20,851 nucleotides of DNA, taken from contig JBIPPH010000036.1 in the NCBI GenBank assembly GCA_044368575.1, positions 1 to 20,851 on the forward strand. Direction: 5' to 3'. Source of the stretch: JABMMZ01 sp044368575 (GTDB lineage Bacteria > Bacteroidota > Bacteroidia > NS11-12g > UBA955). The notes beneath the pieces are model-generated. The model searched no databases, was not told the origin of the DNA, and worked only from the letters and a program-made list of their open reading frames with translations. Made by a program: the position numbers and the translations under genes. Shown here one piece after another: positions 7,378 through 14,638 of the stretch (position 1 is its first letter; every line of letters begins with the position of its first letter).

Positions 7378-9323
7378 TTTACACTGGTCACTTTAAACAC
7401 AGTTCGTCTGTTCTGGGCTCTGCCTTGTTCAGTCTTGTTGTCTGCAATTGGTTTAGCATCACCATAACCAATGGCCGATAATCTGCTCGCATCAACCCCT
7501 TTTGAAATCAAATAATCTTTAACGGATTTGGCCCTATTTTGAGACAAAGTTTTGTTTTTAACTTTGTCGCCAGTGTTGTCTGTATGACCTCCAATTTCAA
7601 TTTTCATGAAAGGGAATTTTTTCATCAAGTAGACGAGTTTATCCAATTCAGCCAACGAGTTCTGTTGCAGTTCGAATTTGTCAACTTCAAAAAATACATT
7701 GTTCAATACCACTTCAATATCAGTAGCAGGTTTGGTTAGAGGCACATCCAATTGAAAAGGCTCTAATTTGCTGTGTGTTTTCAATGAGAAATTAGCAGAA
7801 TAAAACAAATAATTGGTTTTGTCTATGGTTAACATATAGTCTTTGTTTGAAGGCAATACGATAAAGAAATTACCGCTGCCTTTTTGACTTTTGGTGCTCA
7901 TGATGATTTTGCCCGTGCTCAAGTCTGTGAGTTCGATGTCGGCTTCTATTTTTTCTTTGGTTTGGGCATCGTAAACCATGCCATTCACAAAGCTAACTGG
8001 GTTGGGTTTTAAAGCAGCAGGCAGTTCGAATTTGTAGATGTCAAGCCCACCAAAACCACCTGGTCTTTCGGAGCTTAAATACCCGAACTCTCCCAGTCTA
8101 TCCACGATGAAACCCAATTCGTCTTTTTCTGAATTGATAGGGTAGCCAATATTGCTGCAGGCGTCGAATTTGCCCTCTGCATTTTTCTTAGCCATAAAAA
8201 TATCAATACCACCAACACCTGGTTGACCATCGCTGCTGAAGTACAAGGTTTGATTGTCGTAATGAATAAACGGCGATTGTTCTTCTCCTGGCGTATTGAT
8301 TTTTGGGCCTAAGTTCACTGGTAATTGAAAGTGCCCATCTTTAAAGGTAGACATCCAAATATCAGCACCGCCATAGCCACCTGGTCTGTCGCTTGCAAAA
8401 TAAAGGGTCATGCCATCAGGGCTAATTGAGGGTTGGGCATCCCAACTGCTGGCATTGATTGGTGCCCCCACGTTAATGGGCTTAGTCCATTGGCCATTGT
8501 AATAGCCTGATAAATAAATATCAAATCCACCCATACCAATTGGTAAGCCGCGTTCATCAATTCTGTCTTTAGCAGAAAAGAATATGTTTTTGCCATCAGC
8601 TGTTATTGAAATAGTGCCTTCATTGGCATTGGTGTTGACAGGTTCTGGTAATCTTACCGCTGGGCTGTAGAGGCTGTCATTCACCTCTGATCGGTAAAAG
8701 TCTTCAAAATGACTGCCGTTAGAGCGGGTCATCATGCGGGTAAAGTAAAAGTATTTGCCGTCGAGGGTTAAGCCTGGCCAGTATTCGCCATTGGCCGTGT
8801 TTACATTGGGGCCTAAGTTGATTGGGTTAAAGGGAACAGGGTTGGCGTACAGGGCTTTTAATAAGTCCAAATTGGCCAATATTTTTTTAGCTTCTTCTTC
8901 GTAGCGCGCACTGCGTCTGATTTTGGCATTGAGGTAGGTGTTCAATGAAGTGCGGGCATCGTCAAATTGCATCAACATGCGTTGGCAACGACCTATTGAA
9001 AAATAAATGCTGAGGTTTTCAGGGTCGAGATCTAAAGCTTTGTTCAAAGAATACAAAGCATTTTTAAAGTCTTTGATGTCGTATTCAATTTGACCTTTGT
9101 ACTCCCAAAGTTTGGCGTAAGTGCTGTCTTTTTTAATGCCTTTTTTACAAATATCGAGTGCTTTGTATGCAGAGCCCCCTGGCTTCATCAGCTCCAAATA
9201 AGCTTCTTCGGCATATTTGTCAACTGGGTTGTCTTTATCTGATTGTCTGTTTTGAGCCTGACAGCTGCTAATAATAAAAAGGCTTAGCAAGCAAAGCAAA
9301 AAGGGTTTTATTGGTTTGATCAT
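7374..9323 (-). CDS. PorE-like lipoprotein: TPR, PD40 propeller, regulatory-like domain and OmpA domain
   Basis: A 649-residue envelope protein with a lipobox IISSC (Cys21). The domains in order are TPR-like helices (about 33-130); a PD40/WD40-like beta-propeller with blades marked by SPDGMTLYFASDRPGG and similar repeats (about 175-430); a carboxypeptidase-regulatory-like beta-sandwich (about 443-525); and a C-terminal OmpA peptidoglycan-binding domain (539-649) with GGHTDNTG and the diaminopimelate-contacting Asp582 and Arg597 in place. This order and the length match PorE, which anchors the type IX secretion machine of Porphyromonas gingivalis to peptidoglycan. Bacteroidota carry several paralogues, so the exact role is unproven, and no porP/sprF-type gene is adjacent. 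It starts 32 bases downstream of the phosphoesterase gene and probably shares its transcript. Its stop overlaps the sppA stop. Confidence 0.88.
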   Translation of the reverse strand: MIKPIKPFLLCLLSLFIISSCQAQNRQSDKDNPVDKYAEEAYLELMKPGGSAYKALDICKKGIKKDSTYAKLWEYKGQIEYDIKDFKNALYSLNKALDLDPENLSIYFSIGRCQRMLMQFDDARTSLNTYLNAKIRRSARYEEEAKKILANLDLLKALYANPVPFNPINLGPNVNTANGEYWPGLTLDGKYFYFTRMMTRSNGSHFEDFYRSEVNDSLYSPAVRLPEPVNTNANEGTISITADGKNIFFSAKDRIDERGLPIGMGGFDIYLSGYYNGQWTKPINVGAPINASSWDAQPSISPDGMTLYFASDRPGGYGGADIWMSTFKDGHFQLPVNLGPKINTPGEEQSPFIHYDNQTLYFSSDGQPGVGGIDIFMAKKNAEGKFDACSNIGYPINSEKDELGFIVDRLGEFGYLSSERPGGFGGLDIYKFELPAALKPNPVSFVNGMVYDAQTKEKIEADIELTDLSTGKIIMSTKSQKGSGNFFIVLPSNKDYMLTIDKTNYLFYSANFSLKTHSKLEPFQLDVPLTKPATDIEVVLNNVFFEVDKFELQQNSLAELDKLVYLMKKFPFMKIEIGGHTDNTGDKVKNKTLSQNRAKSVKDYLISKGVDASRLSAIGYGDAKPIADNKTEQGRAQNRRTVFKVTSVN

Positions 9324-9355
9324 GTACTGTGGTATAAACGATTTATATTGTCAAC

Positions 9356-9865
9356 TTATTGTAGGGCGCTTCTTTTGCCGAGTTCTATTACTGCCATATT
9401 GTGAATCTGCCCATTTGATATTTCAAATTGTATCATGGTGCGCATGTGGTGGAAGCCGTGTCTGCCTGCGGCGCCAGGATTGATAAAAAGGATATTGAGT
9501 TCTGGGTCTTTCATGACCCTTAGTATGTGGCTGTGGCCACTAATAAATACTTTAGCAGTGCTTGATTTGATTAAGGTTTTTACCCCGGGTTTGTAATGTC
9601 CAGGATAGCCGCCAATATGATGCATTAAAACAGAAAGGCCTTCGCAATCAAACACATTGCTTAGAGGAAATTGTTGTCGGATGCTTTGGTCATCAATGTT
9701 GCCATAAACCCCTCTTATGGGTTTGTCTAAAGCTTCAATGCTGTTGACCAAATCCATGTTGCCCCAATCGCCTGCATGCCATACCTCATCGGCTGTTTTG
9801 ACATGCTTTAAAATAGAGTCCTCGTTGCAACCGTGGGTATCACTCAGCAATAAAATCTTTTTCAC
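9356..9865 (-). CDS. YfcE/MJ0936-type metallophosphoesterase
   Basis: A 169-residue cytoplasmic calcineurin-like phosphodiesterase with a complete set of metal ligands: D9 and H11 in SDTHG, D33 in HAGDWGN, N56 in YGNID, H82/H83, and H111 and H113 in SGHSH. The NPGA motif at 129-132 is typical of the YfcE/MJ0936 subgroup. Family members hydrolyse phosphodiesters such as artificial bis-pNPP in vitro; the natural substrate is usually unknown. The start codon is GTG: the codon immediately upstream in frame is TAA, so no longer form is possible, and the family begins right at this MKKILLLSDTHG strand. It diverges from the rhomboid gene across only 41 bases and is followed by the PorE-like gene. 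Confidence 0.92.
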   Translation of the reverse strand: MKKILLLSDTHGCNEDSILKHVKTADEVWHAGDWGNMDLVNSIEALDKPIRGVYGNIDDQSIRQQFPLSNVFDCEGLSVLMHHIGGYPGHYKPGVKTLIKSSTAKVFISGHSHILRVMKDPELNILFINPGAAGRHGFHHMRTMIQFEISNGQIHNMAVIELGKRSALQ

Positions 9866-9869
9866 TTAC

Positions 9870-9892
9870 GGCAAAATAATTCTTTCTTTGCC
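9870..9892. promoter_or_regulatory. Mirrored -7 boxes / dyad between yfcE-like and rhomboid genes
   Basis: GGCAAA at 9870-9875 and TTTGCC at 9887-9892 form a perfect 6-base inverted repeat with an 11-base spacer. Read outward, the arms belong to TTATTTTG on the minus strand (9879-9872, six bases before the GTG) and TTTCTTTG on the plus strand (9883-9890, 16 bases before the ATG). Each is one mismatch from TAnnTTTG. It may be two back-to-back promoters, an operator, or both. Confidence 0.35.
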
Positions 9893-9906
9893 AAATAAAA
9901 AAATAA

Positions 9907-10527
9907 ATGAGTTTTATTCTATTGGGGCTTACCGTTCTGTTGTCTATTATGGCATTCAATCAACATGTTTTGTTTGAAAAGGCTTTGTTTAGACCATATG
10001 CCATTAAACATCAACAGCAATATTGGCGTTGGATTTCTGGTGGTTTTATTCATGCTGATTACGGCCATTTGATTGTCAATATGTTGTCGTTTTATTTTTT
10101 TGCAGAATGGGTGCAAATGTTCTACGATAATTTACTGCCCTTGCCAGCTGGGGTATTGTTCGTCGCTTTTTATGTTTTGGCGATAGTCATGAGCAGTATG
10201 TTTGATTATTACCGCTATCAAAACATCTATGCTTACTCCGCGCTAGGCGCTTCCGGTGCGGTAGCTGCGGTGATTTTTTCATTCATTTTATTTCAGCCTT
10301 TTCAATCGATTTACTTGTATTATGTGATTAAAATTCCGGCTTGGTTGTTTGGGGTTTTGTATTTGTTTTACGAGTATAAGATGGCTCAAAAGGGGCGCGA
10401 TAACATAGGCCACAACGCTCACTTTTTTGGTGCCTTGTTTGGTTTCTTCTTTCCTATTGTTCTAAAACCTCAATTGGCCATTCAATTTATATTGACATTT
10501 AAAGAAATGATATTGTCTTTCTTTTAA
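9907..10527 (+). CDS. Rhomboid family intramembrane serine protease
   Basis: A 206-residue polytopic inner-membrane protein of about the size of a minimal six-helix rhomboid core. The catalytic serine is S116 in GASG (114-117) and the partner histidine is H172 in NAHFFGALFG, where the AHxxG-type context is typical of the last core helix. The HxxxN oxyanion motif is present as H54-LIV-N58 in the second helix (HADYGHLIVNM). The catalytic dyad therefore looks intact and the protein should cleave transmembrane substrates; the targets cannot be told from sequence. The start at 9907 follows an A-rich leader without a Shine-Dalgarno sequence, normal for Bacteroidota. The next gene begins 33 bases after the stop and appears to have its own promoter. 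Confidence 0.9.
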   Translation: MSFILLGLTVLLSIMAFNQHVLFEKALFRPYAIKHQQQYWRWISGGFIHADYGHLIVNMLSFYFFAEWVQMFYDNLLPLPAGVLFVAFYVLAIVMSSMFDYYRYQNIYAYSALGASGAVAAVIFSFILFQPFQSIYLYYVIKIPAWLFGVLYLFYEYKMAQKGRDNIGHNAHFFGALFGFFFPIVLKPQLAIQFILTFKEMILSFF

Positions 10528-10541
10528 ATGTCTTATTTTTG
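10512..10541 (+). promoter_or_regulatory. Candidate promoter of the 150-residue hypothetical gene
   Basis: ATTG at 10512-10515, an 18-base spacer, then TATTTTTG at 10534-10541, a perfect TAnnTTTG. The -33 part lies in the last codons of the rhomboid gene. The start codon is 19 bases further on. Confidence 0.4.
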
Positions 10542-10560
10542 ATTTTGTATACATCTCCGC

Positions 10561-11013
10561 ATGAATCAAATACTATTAAGCCAAATTGGTCAAGACCTTC
10601 AAACTGCTTTGGCACAGCAATTCAATTTAGAAGCAGATCGTGTTCAATCAATGGTTACTGAACTAAAAGGGGCACTTCAAGATGGCCTCAAGCAGTTTGT
10701 AATCAAAAGTGGGAGTAAAGAGTTAGAAGATCTGGTTATTAACACCAAGCCCTTTCAAGGCTCAGGTTTTCAAGCCTACATGAATGCTTTGTTGGTGAAA
10801 ATCTTAATTGAAAAATCCAAAATAGACGCTGGCATTGCGCCAGAACTTGCCGATTATTCTTCTCGATTTTTAGTCGATGCAATACAAAAAGCCTTTGTTA
10901 ATTCAGGTGAAAGTCCAGATTTTGATGGGGTTTGCAATTTCTTGCAAGTAGACAAGAATCTTTTAAAAATGATCAATTCCCCAATGGGGAAGATGTTTGG
11001 CAAGTTGTTTTAG
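10561..11013 (+). CDS. Hypothetical protein, small and mostly helical
   Basis: I do not recognise this 150-residue protein. It has no signal peptide or membrane helix and should be cytoplasmic. It looks almost wholly alpha-helical: an N-terminal amphipathic stretch (MNQILLSQIGQDLQTALAQQ), a central LKGALQDGLKQFVIKSGSKE region, and a basic, methionine-rich end (MINSPMGKMFGKLF). Codon use looks like that of its neighbours and the frame is intact with an ATG start, so it is probably a real gene. The size and helical make-up loosely recall YidB/DUF937-like proteins, but I see no decisive motif and do not claim the link. It follows the rhomboid gene by 33 bases. Its TAG stop overlaps the pyrH stop on the other strand by four bases. 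Confidence 0.72.
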   Translation: MNQILLSQIGQDLQTALAQQFNLEADRVQSMVTELKGALQDGLKQFVIKSGSKELEDLVINTKPFQGSGFQAYMNALLVKILIEKSKIDAGIAPELADYSSRFLVDAIQKAFVNSGESPDFDGVCNFLQVDKNLLKMINSPMGKMFGKLF

Positions 11014-11717
11014 CTGACTAAAGTCCCTACTTTTTCGCCTTTCATTAAGCGTTGTAGGTTGCCATGTTTATTCATGTCAAATACCAAGATAGGCAATTTG
11101 TTTTCTTGACATAAAGTAATGGCTGTAAGGTCCATAATACTGAGGCCTCTTTCATATACTTCTGCAAAAGTAATGGTGTCAAATTTAGTGGCATCACTGT
11201 GTTTTTCAGGGTCTGCAGTGTAAACACCGTCAACACGAGTACCTTTTAAGATTAAGTCTGCTTCTATTTCAACCGCTCTTAATGAAGCTGCAGTATCAGT
11301 AGTGAAGTATGGATTGCCAGTGCCAGCACCAAATATCACCACACGGCCTTTTTCTAAGTGTCTTACCGCTCTTCTGCGAATGAATGGTTCGCATATTTGC
11401 TCCATTTTAATGGCAGATAAGAGTCTGGTTTTAACATTGATTTTTTCAAGAGCACCTTGAAGCGCCATGGCGTTAATCACAGTGGCTAACATGCCCATGT
11501 AATCGCCTTGAGCTCTGTCTACTAAGCCGCCTTGTACACCTTGTACACCTCTGAAGATGTTGCCACCGCCAATAACGACAGCTACTTCAACGCCTAGGGC
11601 AACGGTTTCTTTGATTTCAGTTGCATATTGTTCAAGGATCTTAGGATCAATACCGTATTGTTGGTCTCCCATTAAAGATTCTCCACTAAGTTTGAGCAGT
11701 ATGCGTTTGTATTTCAT
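11010..11717 (-). CDS. pyrH: UMP kinase PyrH
   Basis: Phosphorylates UMP to UDP with ATP, an essential step in pyrimidine nucleotide supply. The bacterial enzyme is a hexamer of the amino-acid-kinase fold, unrelated to eukaryotic UMP/CMP kinases. The 235 residues fit the family. Visible motifs are the phosphate loop KLSGES (9-14), GGGNIFRG (50-57), the UMP-binding GDYMGMLAT (71-79), GTGNP (132-136) and the D141 region (TTDTAAS). Many bacteria keep pyrH in a tsf-pyrH-frr cluster, but here it stands alone: frr does not follow, and the downstream neighbour is a convergent hypothetical gene. It diverges from mtgA. A perfect -7 box lies 26 bases upstream. Confidence 0.96.
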   Translation of the reverse strand: MKYKRILLKLSGESLMGDQQYGIDPKILEQYATEIKETVALGVEVAVVIGGGNIFRGVQGVQGGLVDRAQGDYMGMLATVINAMALQGALEKINVKTRLLSAIKMEQICEPFIRRRAVRHLEKGRVVIFGAGTGNPYFTTDTAASLRAVEIEADLILKGTRVDGVYTADPEKHSDATKFDTITFAEVYERGLSIMDLTAITLCQENKLPILVFDMNKHGNLQRLMKGEKVGTLVS

Positions 11718-11743
11718 GATGTTTGAGACGGATTTAGACGCAG

Positions 11744-11751
11744 CAAATTTA
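11744..11751 (-). promoter_or_regulatory. Candidate -7 box of the pyrH promoter
   Basis: On the minus strand it reads TAAATTTG, a perfect TAnnTTTG, 26 bases before the pyrH ATG. No clear -33 box is seen. The expected -33 position lies inside the region used by the divergent mtgA promoter. Confidence 0.5.
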
Positions 11752-11780
11752 ATATATTTTTTCGATACTTCTTGTGTGCT

Positions 11781-11788
11781 TATCTTTG
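11781..11788 (+). promoter_or_regulatory. Candidate -7 box of the mtgA promoter
   Basis: TATCTTTG, a perfect TAnnTTTG, followed by CTCT and then the mtgA ATG at 11793. Transcription from this box would begin at about the start codon. The -33 region is only T-rich (11757-11762). Confidence 0.45.
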
Positions 11789-11792
11789 CTCT

Positions 11793-12548
11793 ATGCCTTT
11801 AGCAGCTTTTTTTGCCAAATGGTTAGTGTGGGCCGTCATTTGGAAATGGATCAAACGCATTGTTTTGGGATTTTTTATCCTAAGCATTGGATTGGTCTTA
11901 TTGTATAAGTGGGTGCCGGTGCCGCTTACTTATTTTATGGTATCTCGTTGTGTTGAACAAGCCATAGATGGTGAGCCTGTTCAGTTAAAAAAAGATTGGG
12001 TTTCATTAGATGAAATATCGCCATACATACAATTGGCGGTTGTGTGTGCTGAAGATCAAAATTATTTGAAACACAATGGCTTTGATTATGGGGCCATCAG
12101 AAAAGCCCTCAAATTCAATGAGGCGATGGAAAAGAAAGGTAAATCTAAGCGAAGAGGGGCCAGTACGATTAGTCAACAAACCGCTAAGAATGTGTTTTTG
12201 TGGCATGGTAGAAGTTGGATCCGCAAAGGCTTTGAGGTCTATTTCACCTTTTTAATAGAATTGTTTTGGAGCAAAGAGCGCATTATGGAAGTGTACCTAA
12301 ATGTGGTTGAATTTGGCAATGGGGTGTATGGTGTTGAAGCCGCAGCCCAAAATTATTTGCATTGTTCAGCGGCTGAATTGAGCCCGAAGCAAGCTGCTTT
12401 AATGGCGGTTGTTTTGCCCAATCCGCGCAAGTTTTCTATAGCACATCCTAGTCCCTATGTGTTAAAACGCAGAGCATGGTGTTTCAAGCAAATGCGATTT
12501 TGGGGTTTGCATTTGGAATACGACCGAAGTGTAGAAGAACAGGACTGA
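11793..12548 (+). CDS. mtgA: Monofunctional biosynthetic peptidoglycan transglycosylase MtgA
   Basis: Polymerises lipid II into glycan strands at the outer face of the inner membrane (GT51 family, without a transpeptidase domain). The protein is 251 residues from the ATG at 11793. A TTG at 11772 is in frame but would add seven residues (start MCAYLCS) that lie over the promoter, so I reject it. One membrane anchor is at about 21-38. GT51 motifs are complete: catalytic Glu87 in AEDQNYLKHNGFD, GASTISQQ (122-129), the RKGFEVY region near 144-150 (usual form RKxxE), and RIMEVYLN (163-170). The length is in the normal range (E. coli MtgA is 242). The gene diverges from pyrH and is followed, after 120 bases, by groES on the same strand. 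Confidence 0.95.
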   Translation: MPLAAFFAKWLVWAVIWKWIKRIVLGFFILSIGLVLLYKWVPVPLTYFMVSRCVEQAIDGEPVQLKKDWVSLDEISPYIQLAVVCAEDQNYLKHNGFDYGAIRKALKFNEAMEKKGKSKRRGASTISQQTAKNVFLWHGRSWIRKGFEVYFTFLIELFWSKERIMEVYLNVVEFGNGVYGVEAAAQNYLHCSAAELSPKQAALMAVVLPNPRKFSIAHPSPYVLKRRAWCFKQMRFWGLHLEYDRSVEEQD

Positions 12549-12622
12549 TGTCATAAAATCTGACAAGCTGTCTTTTAGAACTGGTGTCGCGACAGGACTT
12601 TGTCATAATTTGCCGAATGGCA
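12549..12622 (+). promoter_or_regulatory. TGTC/GACA half-site cluster upstream of groES (candidate stress operator)
   Basis: The gap before groES holds six TGTC/GACA half-sites within 57 bases: TGTCA 12549, TGACA 12561, TGTC 12569, TGTC 12585, GACA 12591 and TGTCA 12601. They form TGTCA-n7-TGACA, GACA-n3-TGTC and a perfect palindrome TGTCGCGACA (12585-12594). The octamer TGTCATAA occurs twice (12549 and 12601). A further dyad TGCC-GAAT-GGCA lies at 12611-12622. ATAATTTG at 12605-12612 resembles a shifted -7 box. No CIRCE element is present. A regulatory role is inferred from position only. Confidence 0.4.
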
Positions 12623-12668
12623 CAATAACTGATGATGCAGCATCGAACATTTAAATTAATTACAACAT

Positions 12669-12938
12669 ATGAATATTAAACCATTAGCAGATCGAGTTTT
12701 AGTTGAGCCTGCTGTAGCAGAGCAAAAAACAGCAGCTGGTATCATTATCCCAGACACCGCTAAAGAAAAGCCACAAAGAGGAACAGTGGTAGCTGTAGGT
12801 ACTGGAAAAAAAGACGAACCAATGACTTGCAAGCCTGGCGACACCGTGTTGTATGGCAAATATGCAGGTACAGAGATTCAAGTAGAAGGTAAAGATTACT
12901 TAATCATGCGCGAAGCAGACATTTTCGCAATTCTTTAA
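12669..12938 (+). CDS. groES: Co-chaperonin GroES (Hsp10)
   Basis: Heptameric lid of the GroEL chaperonin chamber, in the cytoplasm. The 89 residues are slightly short of the usual 92-97 but complete. The opening MNIKPLADRVLVEP is typical, the flexible mobile loop that docks on GroEL is at about 16-32 with its GIIIP contact motif (24-28), and the end KDYLIMREADIFAIL matches the family C-terminus. The start lies after an A-rich leader (ACAACAT) without a Shine-Dalgarno sequence. It is 40 bases before groEL and certainly cotranscribed with it. The upstream gap carries a cluster of TGTC/GACA half-sites that may mediate heat or stress control. Confidence 0.97.
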   Translation: MNIKPLADRVLVEPAVAEQKTAAGIIIPDTAKEKPQRGTVVAVGTGKKDEPMTCKPGDTVLYGKYAGTEIQVEGKDYLIMREADIFAIL

Positions 12939-12978
12939 TTGAGGTATTCATTTAATTATTTAAAACAAAACAAATAGT

Positions 12979-14610
12979 ATGGCAAAATCAATTCATTTTA
13001 ATATTGAAGCCCGCGAAGGTTTAAAACGCGGCGTAGACGCATTAGCGAATGCAGTAAAAGTAACTTTAGGTCCAAAAGGTAGAAACGTTGTTATCGGTAA
13101 AAAATACGGCTCACCAGCCATTACCAAAGACGGTGTTTCTGTTGCTAAAGAGATCGAATTGGAAAACGAGATTGAAAACATGGGTGCTCAAATGGTGAAG
13201 GAAGTGGCCAGCAAAACAGCTGATTTAGCTGGTGATGGTACAACTACCGCAACCGTATTGGCTCAAAGCATTATTACCACTGGTTTGAAAAACGTGGCAG
13301 CAGGTGCTAACCCAATGGATTTAAAAAGAGGTATTGATAAAGCGGTCGCTAAAACGGTTGAATCTTTAAGAGCCTTGTCAAAAGAAATTGGCGACGACAA
13401 CAAGAAGATCGAGCAAGTAGCTACCATTTCAGCGAACAATGATTCTGCTATTGGTAAATTGATTGCAGAAGCGATGAAAAAAGTTGGTAAAGATGGTGTG
13501 ATTACAGTTGAAGAAGCTAAAGGCACAGATACAACAGTTGATGTGGTTGAAGGGATGCAGTTTGACCGTGGTTACCAATCACCATACTTTGTAACCAATG
13601 CTGAAAAAATGGTTGCTGAAATTGAATCAGCTTACATTTTGATCTACGATAAAAAAATCAGCAGCATGAAAGATTTATTGCCAATTTTGGAAAAGGTTGT
13701 TCAAACTGGCAAACCATTGTTAATCATTTCAGAAGAAGTAGAAGGCGAAGCTTTAGCTACATTAGTAGTGAATAAAATCAGAGGCTCTTTAAAAATCTCT
13801 GCAGTAAAAGCCCCAGGTTTTGGCGATAGAAGAAAAGAAATGTTACAAGACATTGCCATCTTAACTGGCGGTACTGTGATCTCTGAAGAACAAGGCCGTA
13901 AATTAGAAGATGTTACTATGGATGACCTTGGTAGAGCAGAAAGCATTACCATAGACAAAGACAATACGACCATCGTAGGTGGTGCGGGTGATAAAGCTGC
14001 GATTCAAGCTAGAATTGCACAAATCAAAGCGCAAATAGAAAATACTACCAGTGATTACGACCGCGAAAAATTACAAGAGCGTTTGGCTAAATTAGCTGGC
14101 GGTGTAGCGGTATTGTACATTGGTGCTGCTAGTGAAGTGGAAATGAAAGAAAAGAAAGACAGAGTAGACGATGCCCTACATGCGACTAGAGCTGCTGTTG
14201 AAGAAGGTATAGTGCCAGGTGGTGGTATTGCTTATATCAGAGCGGTTGAAAGCCTTGAGAAATTGGCCAGCGATAACGATGATGAAGCAACTGGTATCAG
14301 CATTGTAAAACGTGCCTTGGAAGAGCCTTTGCGTCAAATTATTGCCAATGCCGGTGGTGAAGGGTCAATCATTGTTCAAAAAGTGAAAGAAGGTAAAGAT
14401 GATTTTGGTTACAATGCTAGAACTGAAGTGTTCGAAAATTTAATCAAGTCTGGTGTAATTGATCCAACTAAAGTAAGCCGTGTGGCTTTAGAGAATGCCG
14501 CCTCTGTAGCTGGTATGATCTTAACCACTGAGTGTGCCTTGGTTGAAATTAAAGAGAAAGAAGCGCCACACAGTCATGGTGCCCCAGATATGGGTGGAAT
14601 GGGATATTAA
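12979..14610 (+). CDS. groEL: Chaperonin GroEL (Hsp60)
   Basis: ATP-driven tetradecameric chaperonin that folds cytoplasmic proteins with GroES. The 543 residues cover the whole protein. ATP-site residues are in place: GPKGRNV (31-37), D51 in KDGVS, GDGTTT (85-90, the E. coli D87 equivalent being D86) and the catalytic D398. The family signature AAVEEGIVPGGG is at 405-416. The C-terminal tail is short for the family: after a His-containing linker (HSHGAPD) it keeps one GGM and ends in Tyr, where many GroELs have several GGM repeats. A strong intrinsic terminator 29 bases after the stop ends the groES-groEL operon. Confidence 0.98.
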   Translation: MAKSIHFNIEAREGLKRGVDALANAVKVTLGPKGRNVVIGKKYGSPAITKDGVSVAKEIELENEIENMGAQMVKEVASKTADLAGDGTTTATVLAQSIITTGLKNVAAGANPMDLKRGIDKAVAKTVESLRALSKEIGDDNKKIEQVATISANNDSAIGKLIAEAMKKVGKDGVITVEEAKGTDTTVDVVEGMQFDRGYQSPYFVTNAEKMVAEIESAYILIYDKKISSMKDLLPILEKVVQTGKPLLIISEEVEGEALATLVVNKIRGSLKISAVKAPGFGDRRKEMLQDIAILTGGTVISEEQGRKLEDVTMDDLGRAESITIDKDNTTIVGGAGDKAAIQARIAQIKAQIENTTSDYDREKLQERLAKLAGGVAVLYIGAASEVEMKEKKDRVDDALHATRAAVEEGIVPGGGIAYIRAVESLEKLASDNDDEATGISIVKRALEEPLRQIIANAGGEGSIIVQKVKEGKDDFGYNARTEVFENLIKSGVIDPTKVSRVALENAASVAGMILTTECALVEIKEKEAPHSHGAPDMGGMGY

Positions 14611-14638
14611 GCCCACTTGTCAAAAACAACAATTATTT

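Noticed and set aside
7539..7739. Plus-strand open frame inside the OmpA domain of the PorE-like gene
   Set aside because: It is antisense to a well-supported domain and has no recognisable protein features.
11772..11792. Longer MtgA starting at TTG 11772
   Set aside because: The added residues are not family-like and coincide with the TATCTTTG promoter box. The ATG at 11793 fits GT51 proteins.
12549..12668. CIRCE element or sigma-54 promoter before groES
   Set aside because: No TTAGCACTC inverted repeat is present. TGGCAC at 12618 resembles a -24 box, but the required GC does not occur at the right distance; the first GC is 16 bases after GG, not 10.
12669..14610. Several antisense open frames of 60-90 codons across groES-groEL
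   Set aside because: They lie wholly within strongly conserved coding sequence, show no family features, and are expected by-products of its codon use.
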